Source of the DNA: Chryseobacterium daecheongense
GTDB lineage: Bacteria; Bacteroidota; Bacteroidia; Flavobacteriales; Weeksellaceae
Direction of reading: 5' to 3'
Assembly (NCBI RefSeq): GCF_003729955.1
Contig: NZ_RJTX01000003.1
Location: 1 to 64,000, forward strand
Length of the DNA: 64,000 nucleotides
Of the stretch, positions 9,091 to 18,038 are shown in pieces. A model generated the notes under the pieces. The model saw only the letters and a program-made list of their open reading frames with translations, had not been told where the DNA came from and ran no database searches. Every line of letters starts with the position of its first letter. Position 1 is the stretch's first letter. The position numbers and the translations under genes were made by a program.

Positions 9091-9324
9091 ATGAAAGAGG
9101 AAATTTTTATAACAAGAAAAGAGAAATTAAAAGCCTTTTTAGAAATGTTATTGGAGACACCAGACTCGTCAGAAATAACTACTATTTTAGAGATATTGAA
9201 TCAATATACTTTTGACAATAGATTAAAGTTAAAAGGTACATTAACAAGATATATAATAGATAGTTCAGAAGTTGATTATTCAATTGGTGAAAAAGTTATA
9301 GAATTCGATACAAATATTCGATAG
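9091..9324 (+). CDS. Small protein, candidate immunity protein of the orphan tip
   Basis: This 77-aa protein starts 6 bases after the orphan tip stop. It has no signal peptide and no recognised domain. It is rich in charged residues, with a helical first half (KAFLEMLLETPD) and a strand-like end. Size and position match the immunity genes retained behind orphan toxin tips. Keeping an intact immunity gene behind a broken toxin would protect against kin that still carry the active toxin; this is inference. Confidence 0.55.
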   Translation: MKEEIFITRKEKLKAFLEMLLETPDSSEITTILEILNQYTFDNRLKLKGTLTRYIIDSSEVDYSIGEKVIEFDTNIR

Positions 9325-9434
9325 CAAGTTAATTTAGAAAATATTTTAAATAGAACCTACAATTTTTGTATTGTAGTGATCAAAAAGGACATTCTATTTA
9401 CAAAAACAAATTAAATTTGCATTGAAATAAACAA

Positions 9435-9464
9435 AAAGCCTCTACAATAATAGAGGCTTTTATT
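9435..9464 (+). terminator. Rho-independent terminator after the orphan cassette
   Basis: A ten-base perfect stem, AAAGCCTCTA (9435-9444) with TAGAGGCTTT (9451-9460), has a 6-base loop and a T-rich tail. It ends the toxin locus. Confidence 0.8.
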
Positions 9465-9783
9465 TTATAGGAAAAATTTACTATAGGCAATAGATACATG
9501 TGATAGCAGTGTATAAATTTTAACCTAAAAACATATATATTCTGACAGTTTTGTAGTATAATAAATTTTGTTGGAAATTACTATATTGAGGTGTATATTC
9601 CAATTAAAATGACCTGTTGATTCCAGTCCAAATTAATCAGAAATCAACTGGTCACTTTCGCAGGATTATGGTCAATTTTTGCAGTATTCTACACTATAAA
9701 TAAGCTTAATATCGGTTGCAAATCGTAGTGCTGTTTTTATTTTTAAAACCCTCAGTAATAACTTTTATGACCTGATCTATCTA
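9465..9783. other. Intergenic region without a visible gene
   Basis: About 320 AT-rich bases lie between the toxin locus terminator and the convergent deacetylase gene. I see no coding frame, tRNA or repeat in it. It may hold decayed remains of further orphan cassettes, but no RHS motif can be read. Confidence 0.5.
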
Positions 9784-10737
9784 TCATTCTCTTACCGAAG
9801 TCTTATCCTCCAAAGTCATTTTTGCTATCTCATCTTTACGCCTGAATGATACTCCGTGGTGGTTTTTTATATAAGTAATAAGCTCACTGGTAGCATTAAC
9901 TATTTGAGGAGTTCCTCCGATTCTGTCATGAAAGCTAATGGAAAGCATCCGGCGTTTATGCTGACTTTCAACAAACAACTGATCAAACTCTCTTTTCACC
10001 TGGTTAAAAAACTGATCTACAGAAAATTGTTTTCCTTCGATCAGAACAATATCATTACACCTGATCGTATAGGGAACAACAGCAAAATCTTTAGTATTAA
10101 CATCAATAATAAAAGGTTCATCTCTGCTTACATCATCAATATGATATAAAAATCCCAGCTCCTGCAAAATCTTCAATGTATTCTCTCCCCTTCTCAGCCA
10201 ATTAGCATTATAACCTACCGGAGAAAAACCAGTTATATTTTTTATAGCATCTGCACCATCTTTAATAAATTTCTTTTCCTGATCATAAGACATCATATAC
10301 TGCGTATCCCAATTCATTCCATGTGCCGCTGCTTCATGGCCCCGTTGTACAATTTCTTTGGCTAGAGATGGATTTTTCAGCACCGCAGAACCAACCATGT
10401 GAGAGGTTACTTTGACACCCAGTCTGTCCCAATTGTCAAGCATTCTGGGAATACCTTCCTTGTACCCATAATTATACCATGTTTCTGCAGGAAGATCAAC
10501 GTATCCCTTTTGCATATTCTGAGGAAAAGGACTTTCTGAGTTTACAGGCTGTCCTCCCGCCTCAAACTGCATTGAAATTGACACAATAAGCCTTGAGCCA
10601 TCCAGCCATTTGGTTTGTTCTTTATTTTTCATGTTGATTTCCTCAGATGTTGAAATCAGTTTTTCAATCGGGGATAGAGCACCTGCCAAACCTAACATGC
10701 TGCTTTTCTTTATAAAATCTCTTCTCGTATCCATCAT
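9784..10737 (-). CDS. Polysaccharide deacetylase-fold protein (PuuE-like)
   Basis: This 317-aa protein has a Tat-like N-terminus (DTRRDFIKKSSMLGLAGAL), suggesting export in folded form. The pattern GIPRMLDNWDRLGVKVTSHM, then GHEAAAHGMNWD, is that of NodB-fold proteins close to allantoinase PuuE and related polysaccharide deacetylases. The usual catalytic Asp pair after the first strand is replaced (SISMQFEAGG), as also happens in PuuE-type members, so the substrate cannot be read from sequence. Its start overlaps the DoxX stop by one base (TAATG), so the two are translationally coupled. A second Met follows directly and could be the true start. Confidence 0.75.
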   Translation of the reverse strand: MMDTRRDFIKKSSMLGLAGALSPIEKLISTSEEINMKNKEQTKWLDGSRLIVSISMQFEAGGQPVNSESPFPQNMQKGYVDLPAETWYNYGYKEGIPRMLDNWDRLGVKVTSHMVGSAVLKNPSLAKEIVQRGHEAAAHGMNWDTQYMMSYDQEKKFIKDGADAIKNITGFSPVGYNANWLRRGENTLKILQELGFLYHIDDVSRDEPFIIDVNTKDFAVVPYTIRCNDIVLIEGKQFSVDQFFNQVKREFDQLFVESQHKRRMLSISFHDRIGGTPQIVNATSELITYIKNHHGVSFRRKDEIAKMTLEDKTSVRE

Positions 10738-11129
10738 TATTTTGAGATTAAATTGTCTACAGCATAAGAATTATAAGTAAGATAGTTAAGCAGAAAAGCG
10801 AAGAATGCTGCATGAATAAGCTGAGAAGGTAATGCCTCCCAGTTTTCACACAGTGCAGTTCCTAAAATTAAGGCAACCATAATCATTCCTCCTGCAATAC
10901 AGGCCATCTTTGTAAAAAGACCGCTGATAATCATTATTCCCACGCTGAATTCTGCAACAGGAAGAAAATAACTGAAAGGAAGCACCATTTCTTTAGGAAG
11001 CATAGATTTTTCGAATGAGCTTACCATCCAATGACTAAACTCAACAAGCTTTGGTAATCGTACCAGACCGTGTCCCAGCATACTTGCTCCAATGGCAAGC
11101 CTTACCAGTAAAAAAGATGTAGTATTCAT
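10737..11129 (-). CDS. DoxX family membrane protein
   Basis: This 130-aa protein has four hydrophobic segments and the typical DoxX start (LLVRLAIGASMLGHGLVRL). DoxX proteins are small inner-membrane proteins, often linked to redox balance; the partner here is unknown. It is the first gene of a two-gene - strand operon with the deacetylase-like gene, divergent from the AraC gene with 85 bases between. The AraC protein is therefore a reasonable candidate regulator of the pair. Confidence 0.8.
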   Translation of the reverse strand: MNTTSFLLVRLAIGASMLGHGLVRLPKLVEFSHWMVSSFEKSMLPKEMVLPFSYFLPVAEFSVGIMIISGLFTKMACIAGGMIMVALILGTALCENWEALPSQLIHAAFFAFLLNYLTYNSYAVDNLISK

Positions 11130-11214
11130 TATAGATATGTTTTACAATACAAAAATCTTTAGAAAGAAAACAGTTTTGTTGTACAATCAAAGGAAATATT
11201 TGTAGTTTTAAATT

Positions 11215-12045
11215 ATGGAAATACGAAATTTACATCAGCCTTTTGAGTTAGATTTAATGGAAATTGAGGACTATGAACCTTTTAGTCATAAAAACACTTT
11301 TTTTGAAATGGTTTTTGTCCTTGAAGGAAAAGGCATGCAAATCATTAATGAACATCAGCTTCCTTATACCCGAGACAAATTATTTTTAATCTTTCCTCAG
11401 GACACCCATACTTTTGAGATCAAAGCAACAAGTAAATTCTTTTTTATACGTTTCAACGAAAGTTACCTGAAAAACCAAAGCCGGGAATGGATTCAAAAAC
11501 TGGAATTTATTTTTCACAATCACAACCATTTACCAGGCTGCATTTTAAAAACAGTAGCAGATAAGCCATTGGTAAGAGCATTGATAGAAGCATTAATCCG
11601 CGAACGTACGAATCAGTACCCTCAACAAATGGAAGTCATAAAACAGCTCATCAATACCATTATTACTATAGCTGCGAGAAATATTATGTTGTTGCCTGTC
11701 ATTACTGATCAGTTCAATCCTTCCGGCACAATCCCTTTACTTAATTATATTCACCAGAATATTTATGAACCTAAATTGTTAAGAACAGAAATAATCGCTA
11801 AACATTTCGGGATTGCCCCAACTTATATAGGCGAATATTTTAAAACCCATACAGGACAAGGCCTGCAGGAGTATATTATGTCTTATAAAATAAAGCTTAT
11901 TGAAACCCGTCTGCGTTTTACCGACATGCAGATTAATGAAATTGTACATGAACTTGGATTCACTGACGCAAGCCACTTAAACAGACTGTTTAAAAAGTAT
12001 AAAAATATAAGCCCCACTGCGTTTAAAAAAAGTATTACACTATAA
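11215..12045 (+). CDS. AraC family transcriptional regulator
   Basis: The protein is 276 aa. The N-terminal half reads as a cupin-like sensor domain (HKNTFFEMVFVLEGKG, LIFPQDTHTFEI). The C-terminal 100 residues hold the double helix-turn-helix of AraC/XylS regulators: the first is LRTEIIAKHFGIAPTYIGEY, and the second is in INEIVHELGFTDASHLNRLF followed by KKYKNISPTAFKKS. It likely binds DNA and responds to a small molecule that is not identifiable here. Divergent placement beside the DoxX/deacetylase operon suggests local control. Confidence 0.88.
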   Translation: MEIRNLHQPFELDLMEIEDYEPFSHKNTFFEMVFVLEGKGMQIINEHQLPYTRDKLFLIFPQDTHTFEIKATSKFFFIRFNESYLKNQSREWIQKLEFIFHNHNHLPGCILKTVADKPLVRALIEALIRERTNQYPQQMEVIKQLINTIITIAARNIMLLPVITDQFNPSGTIPLLNYIHQNIYEPKLLRTEIIAKHFGIAPTYIGEYFKTHTGQGLQEYIMSYKIKLIETRLRFTDMQINEIVHELGFTDASHLNRLFKKYKNISPTAFKKSITL

Positions 12046-12288
12046 TTTATTGATAAAAAATCATCATATATATTAAAAGAAACAATACTTTCTTTTGTAT
12101 TTCATCTCAAAAAAAACAAAAGGTGCTTATACCGAAGTCTGAAATCTTAAAAAAATATTATGAAAAAAAGAAAACAATAACCCTGTTCTAAATATCTGAA
12201 AACTAAAACACTAAACATCACTATCTCAAAATCCGTATTGTCTACCCACAAAAAAGACTAAAAAAATGTTTTATCGTAAAGAATTTTA

Positions 12289-12296
12289 TATATTTG
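12289..12296 (+). promoter_or_regulatory. Promoter -7 element for acpP
   Basis: TATATTTG fits the Bacteroidota TAnnTTTG box, 31 bases before the acpP start, leaving a short AT-rich leader. It probably drives the whole acpP-fabF-rnc-pyk group. Confidence 0.6.
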
Positions 12297-12327
12297 CACC
12301 ATCTAACAATTAAAAAAATAATTTACT

Positions 12328-12567
12328 ATGTCAGACATTGCATCAAGAGTAAAAGCTATCATCGCTGATAAGCTTGACGTTGAAGAAACAGAAGTAACTC
12401 CTGAAGCTAGCTTCACTAACGATTTAGGAGCTGATTCATTGGATACAGTTGAATTAATCATGGAATTTGAAAAGGAATTCAATATTCAAATCCCTGATGA
12501 TCAAGCTGAAAAAATTACTACTGTAGGACACGCTATCGCTTATATCGAGGAAGTAGTAAATAAATAA
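12328..12567 (+). CDS. acpP: Acyl carrier protein
   Basis: This 79-aa acidic protein has the phosphopantetheine attachment motif [15 protein letters not shown], with the Ser at about residue 37. It carries growing acyl chains in type II fatty acid synthesis in the cytoplasm. It is followed after 34 bases by fabF, the common acpP-fabF order. Length and sequence are typical. Confidence 0.97.
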   Translation: MSDIASRVKAIIADKLDVEETEVTPEASFTNDLGADSLDTVELIMEFEKEFNIQIPDDQAEKITTVGHAIAYIEEVVNK

Positions 12568-12601
12568 TATTCTTCAACAAAAAAGAAATTAAACAAAGTT
12601 T

Positions 12602-13846
12602 ATGGAATTAAAAAGAGTAGTTGTAACCGGTTTTGGCGCAATAACACCGATTGGAAATAATGCAAAAGAATACTGGGAAAATCTTCTTAAAGGTGAGAGC
12701 GGTGCTGCTCCGATTACTCTTTTTGATGCCACAAACTTCAAGACCAAATTCGCTTGTGAAGTGAAAGGTTTTGATCCATTGCAGCACTTTGATAAAAAGG
12801 AAGCTAAAAAAATGGACCGAAACACTCAACTTGGGTTGGTAGCTGCTAAAGAAGCGGTTGCACACTCAAGAATCATCGAAGACAATGTAGATAAAAACAG
12901 AGTTGGAGTAATCTGGGGATCAGGGATCGGAGGTTTGGAAACATTCGAAACAGAAGTTTTAGGATGGGCGAATACAGATATTCCGAGATTCAACCCTTTC
13001 TTTATTCCGAAGATGATTGCGGACATCACACCGGGACATATTTCTATTGAATATGGCTTCCATGGTCCGAATTATACCACTGTATCTGCATGTGCGTCTT
13101 CTGCTAATGCTATTATAGATTCCAAAATGCTGATCCAGCTAGGAAAAGCAGATGTAATCGTTTGCGGGGGCTCTGAAGCTGCCGTTACAGCAAGTGGTGT
13201 TGGTGGATTTAATGCAATGATGGCGCTTTCTACAAGAAATGATGACCCAAAGACAGCATCAAGACCTTTTGACAAAGACAGAGATGGATTTGTATTGGGT
13301 GAAGGTGCAGGATGTATTATTCTTGAAGAATACGAGCACGCGGTAAAACGTGGTGCTACAATCTATGCAGAATTAAAAGGTGGCGGTATGAGTGCAGATG
13401 CACATCACATGACAGCACCTCATCCTGAAGGTTTAGGAGCTTATCTGGTAATGAAAAATTGCTTAGAAGACGCAGGATTAACTGCTGATGAAGTAGATCA
13501 TATCAATATGCATGGTACATCTACTCCATTAGGAGACATTGCAGAATCTAACGCGATTTCGAGATTATTAGGCGAGCACGCTTATGACATTCAGATCAAT
13601 TCTACAAAATCAATGACAGGACACCTTTTGGGTGCTGCCGGAGTGATTGAAGCTATTGCTGCGTTAGGAACTATTATTCATGGTATTGTTCCTCCTACCA
13701 TTAATCACTTTACTGATGATGAAAATATTGACAGCAGACTTAATTTTACCTTTAATGAAGCTGTGAAAAAAGATGTAAAAGTAGCCATGAGTAATACTTT
13801 TGGATTTGGTGGGCATAATGCCTGCGTTCTGTTTACGAAAATCTAA
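12602..13846 (+). CDS. fabF: Beta-ketoacyl-ACP synthase II
   Basis: This 414-aa condensing enzyme elongates acyl-ACP with malonyl-ACP. The catalytic Cys lies in VSACASSANAI (about residue 164). The two His lie in NMHGTSTPLGD (about 304) and KSMTGHLLGAAG (about 341). A glycine-rich SNTFGFGGHNA sits near the C-terminus. Full length. It lies between acpP and rnc, with 9 bases before the rnc start, so it is in the same operon. Confidence 0.97.
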   Translation: MELKRVVVTGFGAITPIGNNAKEYWENLLKGESGAAPITLFDATNFKTKFACEVKGFDPLQHFDKKEAKKMDRNTQLGLVAAKEAVAHSRIIEDNVDKNRVGVIWGSGIGGLETFETEVLGWANTDIPRFNPFFIPKMIADITPGHISIEYGFHGPNYTTVSACASSANAIIDSKMLIQLGKADVIVCGGSEAAVTASGVGGFNAMMALSTRNDDPKTASRPFDKDRDGFVLGEGAGCIILEEYEHAVKRGATIYAELKGGGMSADAHHMTAPHPEGLGAYLVMKNCLEDAGLTADEVDHINMHGTSTPLGDIAESNAISRLLGEHAYDIQINSTKSMTGHLLGAAGVIEAIAALGTIIHGIVPPTINHFTDDENIDSRLNFTFNEAVKKDVKVAMSNTFGFGGHNACVLFTKI

Positions 13847-13855
13847 ATTTACTGA

Positions 13856-14617
13856 ATGGAGTTACAGAAATACTTTTCTAAATTCCTTCTCAAACACAGA
13901 AAAAGAAAATTAACGGAGAGAGACTATTTCCTTAGTACACAACTCAACATCATGTTAGGTACTGAGGTTCAAAATATTGCTCTTTATCGAGAAGCCTTCT
14001 CTCTTAAAAATTCTTCTAAAAATCAGGAAAGCAATTACGAAAGACTTGAATTTTTAGGGGATTCTGTTTTGGGAACCGTTATTTCCTGCCATCTGTTTCA
14101 AACCTATCCTCAGGCCAATGAAGGATATCTGACGCAGATGAAATCTAAAATTGTTAACAGAAAAAATCTCAATAAGCTTGGAGATGATCTGAAACTGACT
14201 GATCTTTTACAGAAACAAAGCTCAGTCGTTTTAAGTGAAAATATCTCAGGAAATTTATTTGAGGCTCTAATTGGCGCTGTTTATTTGGATTTTCAGTATG
14301 ATGCCTGCAAAAAGATCATTTTGGAAAGACTTTTGACGCCAACAGAAATTAACAAACTCGAAAATAAAATTGTCAGCTATAAAGGTCTTCTGCTGGAATG
14401 GAGCCAGAAGAAAAAAGTGAACATCAAGTACGAGACTTGTGAAGAAATTCAGGTAAATAAAGCAATTGTATTCAGGTGCCACGTTTGGCTGGAAGAAGAA
14501 AAAATTGCAAACGCCACGGAAACTTCCAAAAAGAAAGCAGAAGAAAAAGCAGCACAAAGGGCATTTTATATTTTAAACAAAAAAGAAAATATACTTGGAA
14601 ATCCAAAAACTTTATGA
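13856..14617 (+). CDS. rnc: Ribonuclease III
   Basis: The product is 253 aa. It shows the RNase III signature NYERLEFLGDSVLG (about residues 60-73) and the second acidic helix NLFEALIGAVYLD, which together supply the metal-binding Glu/Asp residues. A C-terminal double-stranded RNA-binding domain ends in ETSKKKAEEKAAQRAF. It processes rRNA precursors and structured mRNAs. Its last 23 bases overlap the start of the next gene, so translation is probably coupled. Confidence 0.96.
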   Translation: MELQKYFSKFLLKHRKRKLTERDYFLSTQLNIMLGTEVQNIALYREAFSLKNSSKNQESNYERLEFLGDSVLGTVISCHLFQTYPQANEGYLTQMKSKIVNRKNLNKLGDDLKLTDLLQKQSSVVLSENISGNLFEALIGAVYLDFQYDACKKIILERLLTPTEINKLENKIVSYKGLLLEWSQKKKVNIKYETCEEIQVNKAIVFRCHVWLEEEKIANATETSKKKAEEKAAQRAFYILNKKENILGNPKTL

Positions 14618-15068
14618 TATTGATGATATAGAATTCGAAGATATTACCATTGGCTTGGTAAGATTGGTGAAAAATATACCTGATCATGAGTTTTTTTACA
14701 AAATCAACAAGAACAGCGATCTTACATTTTCCAGAATAAAAGATCTCGTCTATCATGGGTCTTATTATGATTATCACTTCCCAAGATTCGAGGCCTATCA
14801 CAAATTTACCAAGACCTGTTTTACTTTTATTTCTAATCAATCTTCTGAAAGTAAACAAAAAAAACAACAGACTGAACTCTTCTCAGAAGAAGAAAACATT
14901 AAATTTTTATTAAATAATCAGGTAGAAGTAGAATATATTTTGCATAGTTCGGAACAGTTTCCTGATTTTTCCGTAATTTTGCTCCCTGAAAATCTTGTGT
15001 TTCCTATTCAGGATTACACTTTAAGTTCTGATGAAGAACTTTATCAAATTATCCAATATTATGAATAA
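14595..15068 (+). CDS. IPExxxVDY family protein
   Basis: This 157-aa protein lies between rnc and pyk, where Bacteroidota keep the IPExxxVDY family, named after a motif near the C-terminus. Here the corresponding regions read NIPDHEFFYKIN and LVFPIQDYTL, so the motif is diverged. The function is unknown. The frame has no ATG near its beginning. A stop lies 21 bases upstream, so the start is TTG at 14595, inside the end of rnc. Its own stop overlaps the pyk ATG by 8 bases. Confidence 0.8.
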   Translation: MEIQKLYDIDDIEFEDITIGLVRLVKNIPDHEFFYKINKNSDLTFSRIKDLVYHGSYYDYHFPRFEAYHKFTKTCFTFISNQSSESKQKKQQTELFSEEENIKFLLNNQVEVEYILHSSEQFPDFSVILLPENLVFPIQDYTLSSDEELYQIIQYYE

Positions 15069-16506
15069 GTATTTAAAGAAGACAAAAATTATCGCAACAC
15101 TTGGGCCGGCTTCATCATCTAAAGAAGTTATGTTGGGACTAATGAAGGCAGGTGTTGACATTTTCAGAATAAATTTTTCACACGCAGATTACGATTTAGT
15201 TCGAAAAAATATTGAAATCATCAGAGAGCTTAATAGGGAATATGGATTCTCTGTCGGCATTTTAGGAGATTTGCAAGGTCCTAAATTAAGAGTAGGTGTT
15301 GTAAAAGAAGGGTCTTATCTTAACCCTGGAGATATTCTTACCTTTACCAATGAGAAAATAGAAGGAGATTCTACCAAGGTATATATGACTTACCAACAGT
15401 TTCCTCAGGACGTTAAAGAAGGCGAAAGAATCCTTATTGATGATGGAAAGCTGGTTTTGGAAGTTATAGAAACTAACGGAAAAGATACTGTAAGAGCTAA
15501 AACTATTCAAGGGGGACCTCTAAGCTCTAAAAAAGGAGTAAACTTACCTAATACAACTGTTTCTCTTCCTGCTTTAACAGAGAAAGACATTCAGGATGCT
15601 AATTTCATGCTTGATATGGAGGTAGACTGGATTGCTCTTTCATTCGTTCGTCATGCACAAGATATCATTGATTTAAAAAAACTTATTAAAAATCACCCGA
15701 ACGGTAAATTCAAAACTCCTATCATCGCGAAGATTGAAAAGCCTGAAGGTGTAAAAAATATTGATCAGATCCTGTTGGAATGTGACGGACTAATGGTTGC
15801 CCGTGGTGACTTAGGTGTAGAAGTTCCAATGGAAGAAGTTCCTGCCATTCAGAAAACTCTGGTAGAAAAAGCGAGATTTTATTCCAAGCCCGTTATCATT
15901 GCAACCCAGATGATGGAAACAATGATTAACAGCTTAACCCCTACAAGAGCCGAAGTAAATGACGTTGCAAACTCTGTACTGGACGGTGCAGATGCTGTAA
16001 TGCTTTCAGGAGAAACTTCTGTAGGAAGATATCCGGTTCAGGTGGTGGAAAATATGGCTAAAATTGTGAAAAACATTGAAATGACACACTTTTACCAGCA
16101 TAAAAATGAACCTATTGAAAAAGATTTCAATTGTATCGACGATAGATTCATTACCAATAGAGTTTGTTTAGCAGCGGTAAGAATTGCAAAAACCACCAAT
16201 GTTTCTGCAATCGTTACCCTGACCCATTCAGGATATACGGCATTCCAGCTTGCAGCACATAGACCCAATTCTCATATCATTGTATATAGTGGTAACAAAC
16301 GAGTGATTACCATGCTGAATCTTCTTTGGGGAGTTCATGCTTATTATTACGACATGAAAAAACCTACCGATGAAACCATTATCCAGGTTAATATGCTGAC
16401 GCATAACTATGGGTACATTGAAGCTGGAGACTTTGTGATCAATATCAATGCGACCCCATCTTACGAAGGCGGAAAAACCAATACCTTAAGATTAACTACG
16501 GTTTAA
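15061..16506 (+). CDS. pyk: Pyruvate kinase
   Basis: I chose ATG 15061 (481 aa; MNKYLKKTKIIATLGPASSS). An upstream ATG at 15031 lies wholly inside the previous gene and only adds ten unrelated residues. Motifs are RINFSHA, the active-site IAKIEKPEG (Lys about 223), the metal-binding ARGDLGVEV and the QMMETMI block. The C-terminal domain is complete. The enzyme converts phosphoenolpyruvate and ADP to pyruvate and ATP, the last step of glycolysis. It is the last gene of the operon, followed by a strong terminator. Confidence 0.96.
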   Translation: MNKYLKKTKIIATLGPASSSKEVMLGLMKAGVDIFRINFSHADYDLVRKNIEIIRELNREYGFSVGILGDLQGPKLRVGVVKEGSYLNPGDILTFTNEKIEGDSTKVYMTYQQFPQDVKEGERILIDDGKLVLEVIETNGKDTVRAKTIQGGPLSSKKGVNLPNTTVSLPALTEKDIQDANFMLDMEVDWIALSFVRHAQDIIDLKKLIKNHPNGKFKTPIIAKIEKPEGVKNIDQILLECDGLMVARGDLGVEVPMEEVPAIQKTLVEKARFYSKPVIIATQMMETMINSLTPTRAEVNDVANSVLDGADAVMLSGETSVGRYPVQVVENMAKIVKNIEMTHFYQHKNEPIEKDFNCIDDRFITNRVCLAAVRIAKTTNVSAIVTLTHSGYTAFQLAAHRPNSHIIVYSGNKRVITMLNLLWGVHAYYYDMKKPTDETIIQVNMLTHNYGYIEAGDFVININATPSYEGGKTNTLRLTTV

Positions 16507-16545
16507 ATATAGAGCAAAACAGAGAATTTGCTTTCTAGAAATAAA

Positions 16546-16578
16546 AAAAGCTCCTGAAGATTTCAGGAGCTTTTATTT
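16546..16578. terminator. Bidirectional terminator between pyk and the aldehyde dehydrogenase
   Basis: A 13-base perfect stem, AAAAGCTCCTGAA (16546-16558) with TTCAGGAGCTTTT (16562-16574), has a 3-base loop. A- and T-runs on both sides allow use by both converging genes. Confidence 0.88.
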
Positions 16579-16638
16579 TATGTATTTATAGATTATAGAT
16601 TCCAAAAATTATGAATACATTTTACTTTTTACATTGAA

Positions 16639-17937
16639 TTAGTTTCCTACAATAGTTTTAGGTGTTACAAACTCTTTTAAAGCGATCAGGGAAAGCTCGG
16701 TTCCATATCCTGAAGCTTTGGTACCTCCGAAAGGAAAACGGGGATCAGAGCTTGTCATTCTATTGATATTCACAGTTCCTGATTCTAGCCCTTCAATAAA
16801 AAATTGTTGACGTTCCTTGTTTTTGGTCCATACAGAGTTTGAAAGCCCAAAAGGAATATCATTCGCAATCTGTAATGCTTCTTCATCATTTTTGGCCACC
16901 ATCACCATTCCAAGAGGCCCAAACAATTCTTCCTGCAAAATAGGATTCCCCTCTTTTACTCTTATTAAGCCCGGTTTAAACTCATTATCAGAGATTCTTT
17001 CCAACGGGATGATAATTTCGGCACCGTTTTCCAATGCTCTTTTAAATTGATCTTCCAGGTCATCTGCTAGATCAGGTCTTGCCATTCCGCCCAATTTGGT
17101 TTCCTTATCCAAAGGATCACCGGGAACATATTTTTTATATTCTTCTATAAATTTCGGAAGAAATTCTGCTTCAATCTTTTCATCAATGATGAATCTTTTG
17201 GCAGCCACACAGGTTTGCCCACAGTTCTGAAGCCTTGCCAAAGCCCCTACTTTTGCCGCTTCATCCAAATCAGCATCATCCAAAACGATAAAGGCATCGC
17301 TTCCACCTAACTCAAGCACAGATTTTTTGATATTCATTCCTGCAACTGAAGCTACTTCACCACCGGCTTTTCCACTTCCTGTCAGGCTTACTCCTTTTAT
17401 GATCTCATGTTCCAGAATTTCTTTTACTTCCTTATGCCCAACTTCCAGATTCTGGAAAATACCTTCCGGGAAACCGGCTTCTTCAAATACTCTTTCAATA
17501 GCATTTCCACTTCCGAAACAGATGGATGCATGCTTTAAAACTACTGTATTTCCCGCCAAAATAGCAGGAACAGCAAATCTTAACACCTGCCAGAAAGGAA
17601 AATTCCAAGGCATTACTCCCAGGATTACTCCTTTGGGAATATAATGGACTTCTGAGAAAGTATATTCTGAATCTATTTTTTCCGGTTGTAAAATGTTGTC
17701 TGCTTTAGCATAGTAATTCATCATTAAAGCACATTTTTCTACTTCCGCCACAGCTTGTGAAATAGGCTTATTCATTTCTGTGGTAATAATTTCACCGAAT
17801 TTTTGTGCATGAGCCTTTAAAATTTCAGCAGCTTTTGCGATTAATTGCTGTCTTTCAGCGAATGGTACTTTTTTCCAGTTTGAAAAAGCATGATTTGCTT
17901 TAATAAGTTTATTTTCAATTGATTGTTCCATGTTCAT
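16639..17937 (-). CDS. Aldehyde dehydrogenase, succinate-semialdehyde type
   Basis: This 432-aa NAD(P)-dependent aldehyde dehydrogenase has Glu in LELGGSDAFIV and catalytic Cys in NCGQTCVAAKRF. The cofactor region is PWNFPFWQVLRFAVPA, and the C-terminus holds FPFGGTKASGYGTEL. The pattern is closest to succinate-semialdehyde dehydrogenases (GabD/Sad type); the substrate is inferred. The N-terminus is about 18 residues shorter than in many relatives, lacking the first INPATGE-like strand. Upstream codons in the same frame reach a TGA without another start, so this is not a start-choice error. It may be a natural variant. Confidence 0.85.
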   Translation of the reverse strand: MNMEQSIENKLIKANHAFSNWKKVPFAERQQLIAKAAEILKAHAQKFGEIITTEMNKPISQAVAEVEKCALMMNYYAKADNILQPEKIDSEYTFSEVHYIPKGVILGVMPWNFPFWQVLRFAVPAILAGNTVVLKHASICFGSGNAIERVFEEAGFPEGIFQNLEVGHKEVKEILEHEIIKGVSLTGSGKAGGEVASVAGMNIKKSVLELGGSDAFIVLDDADLDEAAKVGALARLQNCGQTCVAAKRFIIDEKIEAEFLPKFIEEYKKYVPGDPLDKETKLGGMARPDLADDLEDQFKRALENGAEIIIPLERISDNEFKPGLIRVKEGNPILQEELFGPLGMVMVAKNDEEALQIANDIPFGLSNSVWTKNKERQQFFIEGLESGTVNINRMTSSDPRFPFGGTKASGYGTELSLIALKEFVTPKTIVGN

Positions 17938-18038
17938 AAATAATAATATGCTTTTCGTAAAAGCATGATGAAAGCAGCAAATTTTGTTCCTTCCAGGTCA
18001 ATAAAATAGTGATTTTCTCTATCGGTTGCTATGGCTCT

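Noticed and set aside
15031-15060. Longer start for pyruvate kinase
   Set aside because: It lies inside the preceding gene and adds ten residues with no counterpart in the family.
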